Below, piece by piece: positions 1-6,469 of a stretch of 34,948 bases of DNA. Origin of the DNA: CAIUVD01 sp044338255 (GTDB taxonomy: Bacteria > Planctomycetota > UBA11346). The notes beneath the pieces were generated by a model that saw only the letters and a program-made list of their open reading frames with translations, had not been told where the DNA came from and did not search any database. The stretch spans positions 1 to 34,948 of the forward strand of contig JBIILZ010000032.1 in assembly GCA_044338255.1 (NCBI GenBank). The letters are read 5' to 3'. A program made the translations under genes and the position numbers. Position 1 is the stretch's first letter. Each line of letters opens with the position of its first letter.

Positions 1-1
1 A

Positions 2-103
2 CACCTGGTCAACAAAAACGGATGGATCTGCATCGCCCTACAGGCGCTTGGTATTTCAGAAGATTGCATCAAGCCCGTGCTTTCACGATTGGCATTATAT
101 TAA
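2..103 (+). CDS. C-terminal 33 residues of an unidentified protein, possibly a transposase (partial)
   Basis: The frame from position 2 is open to a TAA at 101-103 and reads H-L-V-N-K-N-G-W-I-C-I-A and so on, ending in R-L-A-L-Y. The copy at the other end of the window encodes the same peptide. Of the two base differences, one (position 61) is a silent third-position change (GAA/GAG) and the other (position 93) changes Ala to Glu. That pattern fits real coding sequence. I do not recognise the family from so short a tail; transposase is suggested only by its duplication and its closeness to the repeat edge. Confidence 0.5.
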   Translation, partial: HLVNKNGWICIALQALGISEDCIKPVLSRLALY

Positions 104-125
104 AATTCGAACTCTTGAGTGTGCG
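2..125 (+). mobile_element. 3' end of a dispersed (IS-like) element, left border
   Basis: Positions 3-125 recur as the reverse complement of 34826-34948 with only two mismatches (positions 61 and 93). The similarity stops abruptly after 125, where unique sequence begins, so 125 is likely the outer edge of the element. The repeat contains the end of an open reading frame and only 22 bases after its stop codon, a compact arrangement typical of insertion sequences. The rest of the element lies outside the window, so its family cannot be named and a target-site duplication cannot be tested. Calling it an IS is inference. Confidence 0.6.
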
Positions 126-318
126 CTACCAGGAAAATTGCATAATGCAGGATGAAGAAAAGCGGGACAGCCACCGATCGCTGGTATTTCCCCACTATTA
201 TTTGAAATCTGCGAAGCCGTTGTTTGGCATATCTGAGACTCAGTGATCGGGCAGACCGAAACCACTCCCCTCGGCGGCGTATGCTTTTTCGGCTCGCGTC
301 GGCTCCTCCAGGAATCTC

Positions 319-966
319 ATGACTAAAATCCCTCTCGTTGCATTCATGCTCACGTCCATCATCGGAATGGCCTGCACCACGGGCTGTGCGGGGAACCGCG
401 ACGGCAACGTCCGAGCCCATTCTACCGTCGCCAGCGTCGAGCATTCCCGCGATGAACTGGTCCAGGCTAAGGCTGAGATCAACAAGGCGCTGCTTGATCT
501 CGGATCGCTCAGCAACCATGTCGACCTGAAGAAATCCTATGCTGATTTCTCCACGGATATCGAAGTCGTGAAGAAGCGTGAAGAGCGGGTGCGTGAAGAG
601 CGCGCGCAGACCGAGACGGAGCGCACCGCCTATCTCGCCAAATGGCGGGAGAACGCCGCGCAGTTCACCAATGATGATCTGCGCCATAGCAGCATCGATC
701 GCCAAGCCGCGGTCAAACAGCAATTCCTCGATGTCGACAAGGCGTATAGCGAACTCGAAGAGAGCTACCGACCCTTCATCACCAATCTCAGCGAAGTCCA
801 CGCGGATCTCGCCAACGATCTCACCCCAGCTGCCGTCGATTCGATCAAGCCGGTAGTCGCCAAGATCGCCGCTGATGGCAGCAAGGTCCAGGAGAAGATC
901 GATGCGGTCATCAATCAGCTCGCTCAACTGAATGCGTCGTTATCGACCACTGCCCCGGCCAAATAA
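319..966 (+). CDS. DUF2959-like coiled-coil lipoprotein
   Basis: A 215-residue protein with a short hydrophobic N-terminus followed by T-T-G-C at residues 20-23, a plausible lipobox with Cys23 as the lipidated residue, so it is probably anchored in the inner or outer membrane. The mature part is charged and helical (long E/R/K-rich stretch around residues 75-110) and has the layout of the DUF2959 family: a lipoprotein leader, a coiled coil, a region around 'W..N..QFTNDDLR' and a second helix pair. The function of that family is unknown. The start is supported by an AGGAA about 6 nt upstream of the ATG. It is convergent with bufC, with about 50 bp between the stops. A 275-residue frame on the opposite strand is a shadow. 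The family assignment is from pattern memory only. Confidence 0.75.
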   Translation: MTKIPLVAFMLTSIIGMACTTGCAGNRDGNVRAHSTVASVEHSRDELVQAKAEINKALLDLGSLSNHVDLKKSYADFSTDIEVVKKREERVREERAQTETERTAYLAKWRENAAQFTNDDLRHSSIDRQAAVKQQFLDVDKAYSELEESYRPFITNLSEVHADLANDLTPAAVDSIKPVVAKIAADGSKVQEKIDAVINQLAQLNASLSTTAPAK

Positions 967-989
967 GTCCGCTGAAACCGAAATGCTCC

Positions 990-1008
990 CTAGGAGACAG
1001 GCTCCTAG
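990..1008. repeat. Small hairpin carrying the end sequence of the 10453-10621 palindrome
   Basis: A 7-bp perfect stem (990-996 with 1002-1008, loop ACAGG) sits between the convergent stops of the lipoprotein and bufC. It has no U-tract on either strand, so a terminator role is weak. Its right half, GACAGGCTCCTAGAA (996-1010), is identical to 10609-10623, the right end of the long palindrome that lies just outside the nifU-like stop codon. Confidence 0.45.
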
Positions 1009-1016
1009 AAAAGTAC

Positions 1017-1802
1017 TCAGGAGACGTGACTGAAAAAACCGTTGGCGAGCCAGTTCGTGAAGGCCGCCTGGACCAGTAGTGCCTGTTCAGGAGAGATACC
1101 AGCCAAGGCCCGACCCAAGGGCGTGCCGGCGCAGATAGCGCTGAGCCAGCGCGCCTCGACGGCGCCAAGCTCATGACGACGTAAACCGGCCGCACGGCGC
1201 ACGACCACCACCGCTCCGGTCTGCCGCTGCGGCACCAGCTCGCGTACACCGCGACCACGCAGATAAGCGGCGTAGGTGGCATTGATCGACCAGGTACAGT
1301 GCACCACGCGCAGCGACGGCACCGGGACCAAGCGTGCCGTCGCCCAGGCTTCAGGGGCAAGTCCTGCCAAGGCACGCCGGCTGATCTGGGCTGATAACGG
1401 CGCATGGATGGCCTCGACCAAGGCCCATTCCAGATGCGCCAGCTGACGAACATGGACACGACGGAGGATGGGCAGCGACAAACGTTGCGCAGCCCCCTGC
1501 AACCACGAAGGGAAAGATGCGCCATAGCGGTTCAAGGTGCTGGCACTGGGCGGCACCTCGTTGATGAAGGCATTGGCGATATCGGCAAAGACAGTTTCGC
1601 CCACCACCTGCTGCACGGCGGAGAAATCATCAGCCAAGCAATCGCGCAGACGCGCGCGATAGGCATGACGATAGACCTCCAGACCGATGTCCGCCGGCAC
1701 CGCTGCTCCACCGAGAACGTTGCCTATCCGCACCGGCGCCTGCTCAAGGGTGATCGCATCAAAGAGCCAGGTCTGCTGGCGGATCAGCGCGGCGGTGCTC
1801 AT
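1017..1802 (-). CDS. bufC: Bufferin maturation partner BufC/HvfC-like (DUF2063)
   Basis: A 261-residue protein that by family helps the MNIO enzyme encoded upstream recognise or present the bufferin precursor. The N-terminal half has the DUF2063 'putative DNA-binding' fold signature: L-x-R-Q-x-W-L-F near the start, then V-Y-R-H-A-Y-R-A-R-L-x-D-C-L-A-D-D and V-V-G-E-x-x-F. Despite the Pfam name, this domain acts as the precursor-binding partner in MNIO systems. I start the gene at the ATG at 1802 rather than 51 bases earlier, because that ATG overlaps the bufB stop in an ATGA, the usual sign of translational coupling. No bufD (DoxX-like) gene follows; the next gene is convergent. Confidence 0.82.
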   Translation of the reverse strand: MSTAALIRQQTWLFDAITLEQAPVRIGNVLGGAAVPADIGLEVYRHAYRARLRDCLADDFSAVQQVVGETVFADIANAFINEVPPSASTLNRYGASFPSWLQGAAQRLSLPILRRVHVRQLAHLEWALVEAIHAPLSAQISRRALAGLAPEAWATARLVPVPSLRVVHCTWSINATYAAYLRGRGVRELVPQRQTGAVVVVRRAAGLRRHELGAVEARWLSAICAGTPLGRALAGISPEQALLVQAAFTNWLANGFFSHVS

Positions 1803-2689
1803 GCGGCACCGATCTTCTGCGCCCGCTGACGCTTGATCGTTTTCGGTAGCCATTGCTTGGCGCGCAGAGCCTCGGCCTCAACCGTGGCATAGTCGGGAAT
1901 GGCATCATCCCATTCCAGCAGCACCGAAGCCCCTCCACACCGCGGCCAAGCTTCGGCCAACAAAGCCCACACCGGATCGATCACCGGGCCATCATGGGTG
2001 TCGATGATATGGGTACCCATATTGCTGTGGCCGGCGACATGGAATTGCACCACGTGGTCCCAGGGGACTCCCGACAGATAATCCTTTGCGGCAAAGCCAT
2101 GATTGCGCGCAGAGACATAGATGTTGTTGAGGTCGACGAGCAGACCACAGCCGGTCAGGCGGCAGAGCTCGGCGAGGAATTCCCACTCCGGAATCGTCGA
2201 GGCTGCGAAGCCGACATAGGTCGAAGGGTTTTCCAAAATCAGCGGCGCGCCCAGGGCATCCTGCACCATGCGCACGCGATCGGCGACATGCGCCAGCGAT
2301 TGCGCGGTATACGGCATCGGCAGCAGGTCATGGGTATTGCGTCCGGCGAGGCCGGTCCAGCACAGATGATCGCTGACCCAGCGCGCACCGATGCGATCAC
2401 GCAAGCGCACGACATTATCCAGGTAGGTACGATCCAGTGGCGCCGTCGAACCGATCGACAGCGACACGCCATGCATCACCACCGGGAAGCGGGCAGCGAT
2501 GCGTTCGAGAAATTCCAGGGGTCGTCCGGCGGTCTCGCAGTAATTATCGGAAATGATTTCGAAGAATCCCACCTGCGGCTGACCATCGCAGATCTCCCGA
2601 TAATGCTGCGCACGCAACCCGACCCCGATGCCCAGGTCCGGCAACCCCAAACGCCTGCGCGAGGATAAAGCGGAAGATGTCATCTGCAT
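1799..2689 (-). CDS. bufB: MNIO (DUF692) multinuclear iron oxidase, BufB-type
   Basis: A 296-residue TIM-barrel enzyme of the DUF692 family. Family members use a two- or three-iron centre to convert precursor cysteines; in bufferins the product is a 5-thiooxazole. Likely metal ligands are present: His73 (V-M-H-G-V-S), His108 (S-D-H-L-C-W), Glu153 (L-E-N-P), Asp186 (L-V-D-L-N-N), His217 and His221 (Q-F-H-V-A-G-H), Asp230 and His232 (D-T-H), and Glu259 (L-L-E-W-D). No key residue seems to be missing and the length is normal for the family. The gene lies downstream of the cysteine-rich precursor and overlaps bufC by 4 bp. Substrate specificity is inferred from that context. Confidence 0.93.
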   Translation of the reverse strand: MQMTSSALSSRRRLGLPDLGIGVGLRAQHYREICDGQPQVGFFEIISDNYCETAGRPLEFLERIAARFPVVMHGVSLSIGSTAPLDRTYLDNVVRLRDRIGARWVSDHLCWTGLAGRNTHDLLPMPYTAQSLAHVADRVRMVQDALGAPLILENPSTYVGFAASTIPEWEFLAELCRLTGCGLLVDLNNIYVSARNHGFAAKDYLSGVPWDHVVQFHVAGHSNMGTHIIDTHDGPVIDPVWALLAEAWPRCGGASVLLEWDDAIPDYATVEAEALRAKQWLPKTIKRQRAQKIGAA

Positions 2690-2733
2690 AAACCCCAGAT
2701 TACTGTTGCCTGAAAACCGCGAAGAAAACCAGG

Positions 2734-2779
2734 AAAAAAAACGCGAAAGCCGCGCATCTCCGCGTCGACGGAGATGCGC
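2734..2779 (-). terminator. Intrinsic terminator/attenuator between bufA and bufB
   Basis: Read on the minus strand, an 11-bp GC-rich stem (2779-2769 with 2762-2752, 6-nt loop) follows the bufA stop by about 15 nt. It is followed by a second short CGCG hairpin running into eight consecutive T (2741-2734). bufB starts 45 nt further on in the same direction. This fits partial termination that would yield more precursor than enzyme; that role is inferred. Confidence 0.6.
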
Positions 2780-2794
2780 AGCTCGCGTCGTTTA

Positions 2795-3163
2795 TCAGCC
2801 AACCTTGCAGTTACCAAGTCCCTTGCAGGCATTCTTGCCTTTGCATTCATTCTTGTCGCCCTTGCAGCCGCCCTGACCCTTACAAGCATTGTGTCCCTTG
2901 CACTCATGCTTCACACTCGCGCAACCACCGGCGCCCTTGCAAGCATTCTGACCTTTGCAGGCGTTCTTCTCGGTCTTGCAGCCGCCCTGGCCTTTACAGG
3001 CATTGAGGGCCTTGCAGGCGTGCTTGCCGATGTCGGCTTTCTCGGTGACGGTCTTGTCCTTGGCGGTGTCGACATCGGCAGCGCGCAAGGTGGCCATGCT
3101 CGAACCGGCGAAGAGGCCGGTGACGGCAGCGGCGAGGATGAGGTGGTTGAGCTTCTTGGACAT
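2795..3163 (-). CDS. bufA: Bufferin precursor peptide, 12-cysteine repeat type
   Basis: A 122-residue secreted precursor. Residues 1-28 form a signal peptide (K-K, hydrophobic core, cleavage near T-L-R-A|A-D). Residues 50-119 contain four tandem 19-residue repeats of the pattern C-K-x-x-N-A-C-K-G-x-G-G-C, with cysteines at 50/56/62, 69/75/81, 88/94/100 and 107/113/119. Twelve regularly spaced cysteines match the 6/12-cysteine class of bufferin precursors, as distinct from the short EGKCG class. Known bufferins are cysteine-modified by BufB/BufC and bind copper in the periplasm. The ATG is preceded by GGGGGA. The gene is first in the bufABC operon and divergent from the NTAQ1-like gene. Copper function is from family knowledge and context, not shown here. 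Confidence 0.9.
   Translation of the reverse strand: MSKKLNHLILAAAVTGLFAGSSMATLRAADVDTAKDKTVTEKADIGKHACKALNACKGQGGCKTEKNACKGQNACKGAGGCASVKHECKGHNACKGQGGCKGDKNECKGKNACKGLGNCKVG
2807..3016 (-). repeat. Four 57-bp tandem repeats inside bufA
   Basis: The 19-residue C-K-x-x-N-A-C repeat is also visible in the DNA as a 57-bp period: on the plus strand 'cttgcaggc/cttgcaagc' recurs at regular spacing. The repeat is in frame, so copy-number change would add or remove three cysteines at a time. Confidence 0.8.
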
Positions 3164-3288
3164 GGATTCCCCCGTAGTGGAAGGGCGGTGAGGCGTTCGG
3201 CGGCAGCGGCATGCTGGCGTTGAAACGCTTCCTCACTACGCAGGCCTTTAGACCGTGTTTGAGACCAAATGCACACTACTTTCGGAAC

Positions 3289-3801
3289 ATGCTCTATCAG
3301 CCCTTCTGGTGCGAAGAGAACATCTGGCACCTGACCACCGATCCCGAGGTCGGTCCGGGTGCCCGTTGGGTAGCGATATTGACGGGAATTTCAGGCCATT
3401 TCGCCTGTTGGGGTCAACGCGCGGCAAGCCCCGCCGAGGCCCCTGTACTATGGGATTACCATGTCGTGCTCATGGTCCAGGATCGCACCTGGCAGGTATG
3501 GGATTTCGACACCCTGCCCGGCTGTCCGTTGCCAGCGGTCACCTGGTTGAAGACATCCTTTCCCCAACCCGAGCGCATCAGGCAAGCCTATCAACCGCGG
3601 TGCCTGCTCATACCCGCCGCGCTCTACCACGAGCAATTACTCTCAGATCGCAGCCACATGCGCACCGCCAGCGGTGGCTGGCAACATCCCCCACCGCCGT
3701 GGCCAGCACCGCAGGCCACTCCCGGGACGTCGCTCGCGACCTATATCGAGCGCGCCCGTGAGGGTCTGACCTATGCGGAAATAGCCGCGCGCCTCAGTTA
3801 G
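3289..3801 (+). CDS. Protein N-terminal glutamine amidohydrolase (NTAQ1 family)
   Basis: A 170-residue protein closely resembling eukaryotic NTAQ1/WDYHV, which deamidates N-terminal Gln to Glu in the N-degron pathway. Diagnostic motifs are C-E-E-N-I-W with catalytic Cys8, W-D-Y-H-V-V-L with His58, and W-D-F-D-T with Asp74 (the 16-residue His-Asp spacing equals that of the human enzyme), then S-D-R-S-H-M-x-x-x-x-G-x-W and P-P-P-P-W-P. The frame is open from 3211, but family proteins begin shortly before C-E-E-N-I-W, so I choose the ATG at 3289. It is divergent from bufA across about 125 bp, and its last 8 bases overlap the 3' end of dapD on the other strand. Its cellular substrate here is unknown. 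Confidence 0.92.
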   Translation: MLYQPFWCEENIWHLTTDPEVGPGARWVAILTGISGHFACWGQRAASPAEAPVLWDYHVVLMVQDRTWQVWDFDTLPGCPLPAVTWLKTSFPQPERIRQAYQPRCLLIPAALYHEQLLSDRSHMRTASGGWQHPPPPWPAPQATPGTSLATYIERAREGLTYAEIAARLS

Positions 3802-4930
3802 CGTGGAGGGCGGCGTTGAGGACCACCTGATTCTTCTTGGCGATGACTTCGATCGCCCCGCTCTGACTGTTGCGACGGAAGAGCAGATCATCATGGCCGG
3901 ACAGTTCAGCGGCCTTGATGATCCGCCCATCCGGCAGTTTGACCTTGGAGCTGGCGGTGATGTAAAGACCGGATTCAACCGTGCAGCCATTGCCGAGACT
4001 GATGCCCAGGCCGGCATTGGCACCGAGCAGGCAGTCCTGACCGAGGCTGATGACTTCCTTACCGCCGCCTGAAAGGGTGCCCATGATCGACGCCCCGCCG
4101 CCGATATCGGTGCCGTTGCCGATGACGACTCCGGCGCTGATGCGGCCCTCGACCATGCTCTTGCCCAGGGTCCCGGCGTTGAAGTTGCAGAACCCTTCGT
4201 GCATCACCGTCGTGCCGTCGGACAAGTGCGCGCCCAGACGGACGCGATCAGCATCGGCGATGCGTACCCCGGTGGGCACGACATAATCGACCATGCGCGG
4301 AAACTTATCAACGCTGTGCACACGGACCTCGGCGCCAGCGCCATGCAGCTGCATGCGCACGCGATCGAACGACTCGGGGTCGAATGGACCGTGATTAGTC
4401 CACACGACATTGTTGAGCAGACCGAACACGCCTTCGAGGTTCTGTCCGTGCGGCTTCACCTTGCGATGCGACAGCAGGTGCAGGCGAAGGTAGACATCGT
4501 GGGCATCGACCGGTTTGTGCGTGAGGTCGGAGATGAAGGTGACGACCACCTGCCGGGGGACTTCGACACCATTGATGCTCTTGGCGGCCAGCAAGGCCTG
4601 GCGCAAGGATTGCAGGGCGACGATGTTGGCGTGGTACTTGCCATCGCCGAGGAACGGCGCGAAATGACCCAGGGCGCGTTCAACCTGATCGATCGACAGG
4701 TAGTGGGTCTTGGCGCCCGCCTTGTAGCCGGTGACCTGCGCCAGCACGGCAGCCGAACCGAAGTTTTCACCGTGATTCACCACCGGGTACCAGGTATCGA
4801 GGATCTTCTGTCCCTGGGCGCCATCCTGCGGAATGCCCAGATGGGCGAGACCCACGGCGAACGCCGCCGGGCGCTGATATCCCGGCTGGCTTTCAACGGA
4901 TTGGACGAGGGCGGTGAAGGCTTCGGACAT
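3794..4930 (-). CDS. dapD: Tetrahydrodipicolinate N-succinyltransferase
   Basis: DapD transfers succinyl from succinyl-CoA to tetrahydrodipicolinate in the diaminopimelate/lysine pathway. The 378-residue product has the long-form DapD layout: an N-terminal helical domain, then S-V-D-K-F-P-R-M-V-D-Y-V-V-P-T-G-V-R-I-A-D, then a left-handed beta-helix of hexapeptide repeats (V-M-H-E-G-F-C-N-F-N-A-G-T through G-A-N-A-G-L-G-I), then L-L-F-R-R-N-S-Q-S-G-A at the C-terminus. All are familiar from the Pseudomonas-type enzyme. I start at the ATG at 4930; the longer frame from 4993 adds a hydrophobic stretch that overlaps the upstream gene and is not expected in a cytosolic trimer. It follows the C45-like gene by 38 bp in the same direction and probably shares its transcript. 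Confidence 0.93.
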   Translation of the reverse strand: MSEAFTALVQSVESQPGYQRPAAFAVGLAHLGIPQDGAQGQKILDTWYPVVNHGENFGSAAVLAQVTGYKAGAKTHYLSIDQVERALGHFAPFLGDGKYHANIVALQSLRQALLAAKSINGVEVPRQVVVTFISDLTHKPVDAHDVYLRLHLLSHRKVKPHGQNLEGVFGLLNNVVWTNHGPFDPESFDRVRMQLHGAGAEVRVHSVDKFPRMVDYVVPTGVRIADADRVRLGAHLSDGTTVMHEGFCNFNAGTLGKSMVEGRISAGVVIGNGTDIGGGASIMGTLSGGGKEVISLGQDCLLGANAGLGISLGNGCTVESGLYITASSKVKLPDGRIIKAAELSGHDDLLFRRNSQSGAIEVIAKKNQVVLNAALHAN

Positions 4931-4968
4931 GGCAGGACTCGCGGGTTGAAAGTACGAAATAAATAAAA

Positions 4969-6048
4969 TTAGGAGAAAGACAACGTGACCCATTGGCCAC
5001 GATCGCTGGGACCGCGACAGGCGTGCAAGGTCCGCGTCGCGGGTTCGGCGATGATGCAGGCATTGGTGCTGGTGCCCTGGCCATCCTCGGCGAAACGACT
5101 GATCGAATCGATGCCATGTTCGCGCTCGGCGAACAGCGCCTGCAGGCTAGCGACGGTGATCTGGCCGGCTTCAAGGGTCTGGCGCGCGGTGGCGAGCCGC
5201 GCCTGCGACGAGGCCGTGGCGGGCTCGCCCTCGTCGGCGCGATGAGCCTCATCCAGACAATGGTTGGTGCGCGCCAACGCGCCCTGCCCACTGATCTCGC
5301 GACGCACCGCCGTGCTCGCCGTGCATTCGACGTCGGTCACTCCGCTGGCATCCGCCATCCAATAGGAATGGGCGGCGGCACGGGGAGCGGCGGTGAGAAT
5401 GGCCTCGGCCTCGCCGCGCGTACGACTGCGCAGCATGCGATGCAGCAACGACAGATAGGGAATGCCGACACGTGAGCCACGGGTCTTGAGATTGGTGGTG
5501 CCAACGGCGACGCCGTATTCGTTCATACCCATCAGGCTCGGGCAGCCGGCGCAGGTCACCGACCACGTGCGCGGGCCCGCTGTCGGCTGACGATGGACGG
5601 CGACCACGAAATCGAGATCGGTGGGATTGAGATCCCAGGTCTGCGCGGCGAGGATGTTCCCGGAGCGGGTCAGCGCACGGCTCGCATGGGCGGTGGTGCA
5701 GCCCTCGCTCTCGGCGCTGATGCGACCGCTACCGAGCACGAGGATATCGCGGACATCGGTCATGTTGCCGGTGGTATAGAGATCCACGGCATCGACGCCG
5801 GCGGCCTCGGCGGTGGCGCCATGTTCGAGCCACCCTTGATGATCCCAGGTCTGCAGCAAATCCAGGCATTGCGCACCCAGGCGGCGCAGCGCCTGATCAT
5901 CGCGGATCCCGCGCTCGAACAGGTAGACTTTCGCAGCCCGCACGCGCTGCTCGACAAACGCCCGGATCGGCTCGCGCAAAGCCCGACCATAGGCAAGGCC
6001 CATCTCCGCCGAAGTCCCGGCAAGCACGATTTGAGGAAGCTGTAACAT
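4969..6048 (-). CDS. C45-family autoproteolytic acyltransferase/hydrolase
   Basis: A 359-residue protein of the acyl-CoA:6-aminopenicillanate acyltransferase-like group (peptidase family C45, Ntn-hydrolase fold). Such proteins self-cleave before a cysteine that becomes the N-terminal nucleophile. Here the motif is S-E-G-C-T-T-A-H with Cys117, followed by N-I-L-A-A-Q-T-W-D-L-N-P and the usual G-M-N-E-Y-G-V-A-V-G-T-T-N segment. Hydrolysis of an amide bond on a small acylated substrate is likely; the real substrate cannot be read from sequence. The start is supported by AGGA 8 nt upstream. It is the first gene of a probable two-gene transcript with dapD, but no dapE is nearby, so a link to N-succinyl-DAP desuccinylation would be speculation. 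Confidence 0.85.
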   Translation of the reverse strand: MLQLPQIVLAGTSAEMGLAYGRALREPIRAFVEQRVRAAKVYLFERGIRDDQALRRLGAQCLDLLQTWDHQGWLEHGATAEAAGVDAVDLYTTGNMTDVRDILVLGSGRISAESEGCTTAHASRALTRSGNILAAQTWDLNPTDLDFVVAVHRQPTAGPRTWSVTCAGCPSLMGMNEYGVAVGTTNLKTRGSRVGIPYLSLLHRMLRSRTRGEAEAILTAAPRAAAHSYWMADASGVTDVECTASTAVRREISGQGALARTNHCLDEAHRADEGEPATASSQARLATARQTLEAGQITVASLQALFAEREHGIDSISRFAEDGQGTSTNACIIAEPATRTLHACRGPSDRGQWVTLSFS

Positions 6049-6195
6049 GTCGCAATCCTATTCAGCGACAAAAAAAACAACAGCCGCACCAATCCCATAA
6101 AAACACAACCGCCACAAAACCACAAATGCCAAATTCCAAATGAATGCCTGGCAGCGCCAGGCGCGGTCGCTCCCCAGTCTCCAAAGGATGCACGT

Positions 6196-6279
6196 CCAAA
6201 ACCAAGCAATGCATGGCCCCGCCATGCGCGCCCCCACCTAACCCGAAAAAAAACGGCGCGAGTCGGGCAGCTGCAAGGC
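6196..6279. repeat. Direct repeat, copy 1 (84 bp)
   Basis: Nearly identical to 6314-6396; the only difference is eight versus seven A in the run at 6246-6253. After copy 1 the sequence continues AGGATTCCCCGC, resembling what follows the hairpin in copy 2 (AGGATTCCGGC). Copy 1 therefore looks like a version from which the central hairpin has been deleted. Confidence 0.9.
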
Positions 6280-6313
6280 CAGGATTCCCCGCCTAAAAAT
6301 CCAAAAATACACG

Positions 6314-6396
6314 CCAAAACCAAGCAATGCATGGCCCCGCCATGCGCGCCCCCACCTAACCCGAAAAAAACGGCGCGAGTCGGGCAGCTGCAAGGC
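6314..6396. repeat. Direct repeat, copy 2 (83 bp)
   Basis: Second copy of the duplication at 6196-6279. It runs directly into the hairpin element at 6382-6454, so the duplication includes the left part of that element (GGGCAGCTGCAAGGC). Confidence 0.9.
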
Positions 6397-6454
6397 GCCG
6401 GATGACGACGCATAGCAACGCTATGCGAGGATTCCGGCAACGCCGCAGATGCCC
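6382..6454. repeat. Dispersed hairpin repeat, copy A
   Basis: The core is an 8-bp stem with an AAC loop: CGCATAGC (6409-6416) pairs with GCTATGCG (6420-6427). It is followed by ATTCCGGCAACGCCGCAGATGCCCGG-like sequence up to about 6455. The whole block aligns with 10502-10574, including the left flank GGGCAG-T-CAAGGCG and the right flank. It lies just beyond the stop codon of the LuxR-type gene, a typical place for REP-like elements. No function is known to me. Confidence 0.65.
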
Positions 6455-6469
6455 GGCTCCCGCCGTTTT

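Larger units (their letters stand above)
6049..6469. other. 421-bp non-coding region with repeats
   Basis: This stretch separates two minus-strand genes and holds the leader of the C45-like gene, an 84/83-bp direct duplication and one copy of a hairpin repeat. Frames across it are interrupted or low in complexity and I see no credible protein. Confidence 0.7.

Noticed and set aside
100..927. 275-residue minus-strand frame over the lipoprotein gene
   Set aside because: It is antisense to a gene with a lipobox and ribosome-binding site, and its composition (Ile/Asp/Gly/Arg) is typical of a mirror frame.
2807..3016. Regular 57-bp repeats considered as a CRISPR array
   Set aside because: The repeats are contiguous, in frame and encode the cysteine motif; there are no unique spacers.
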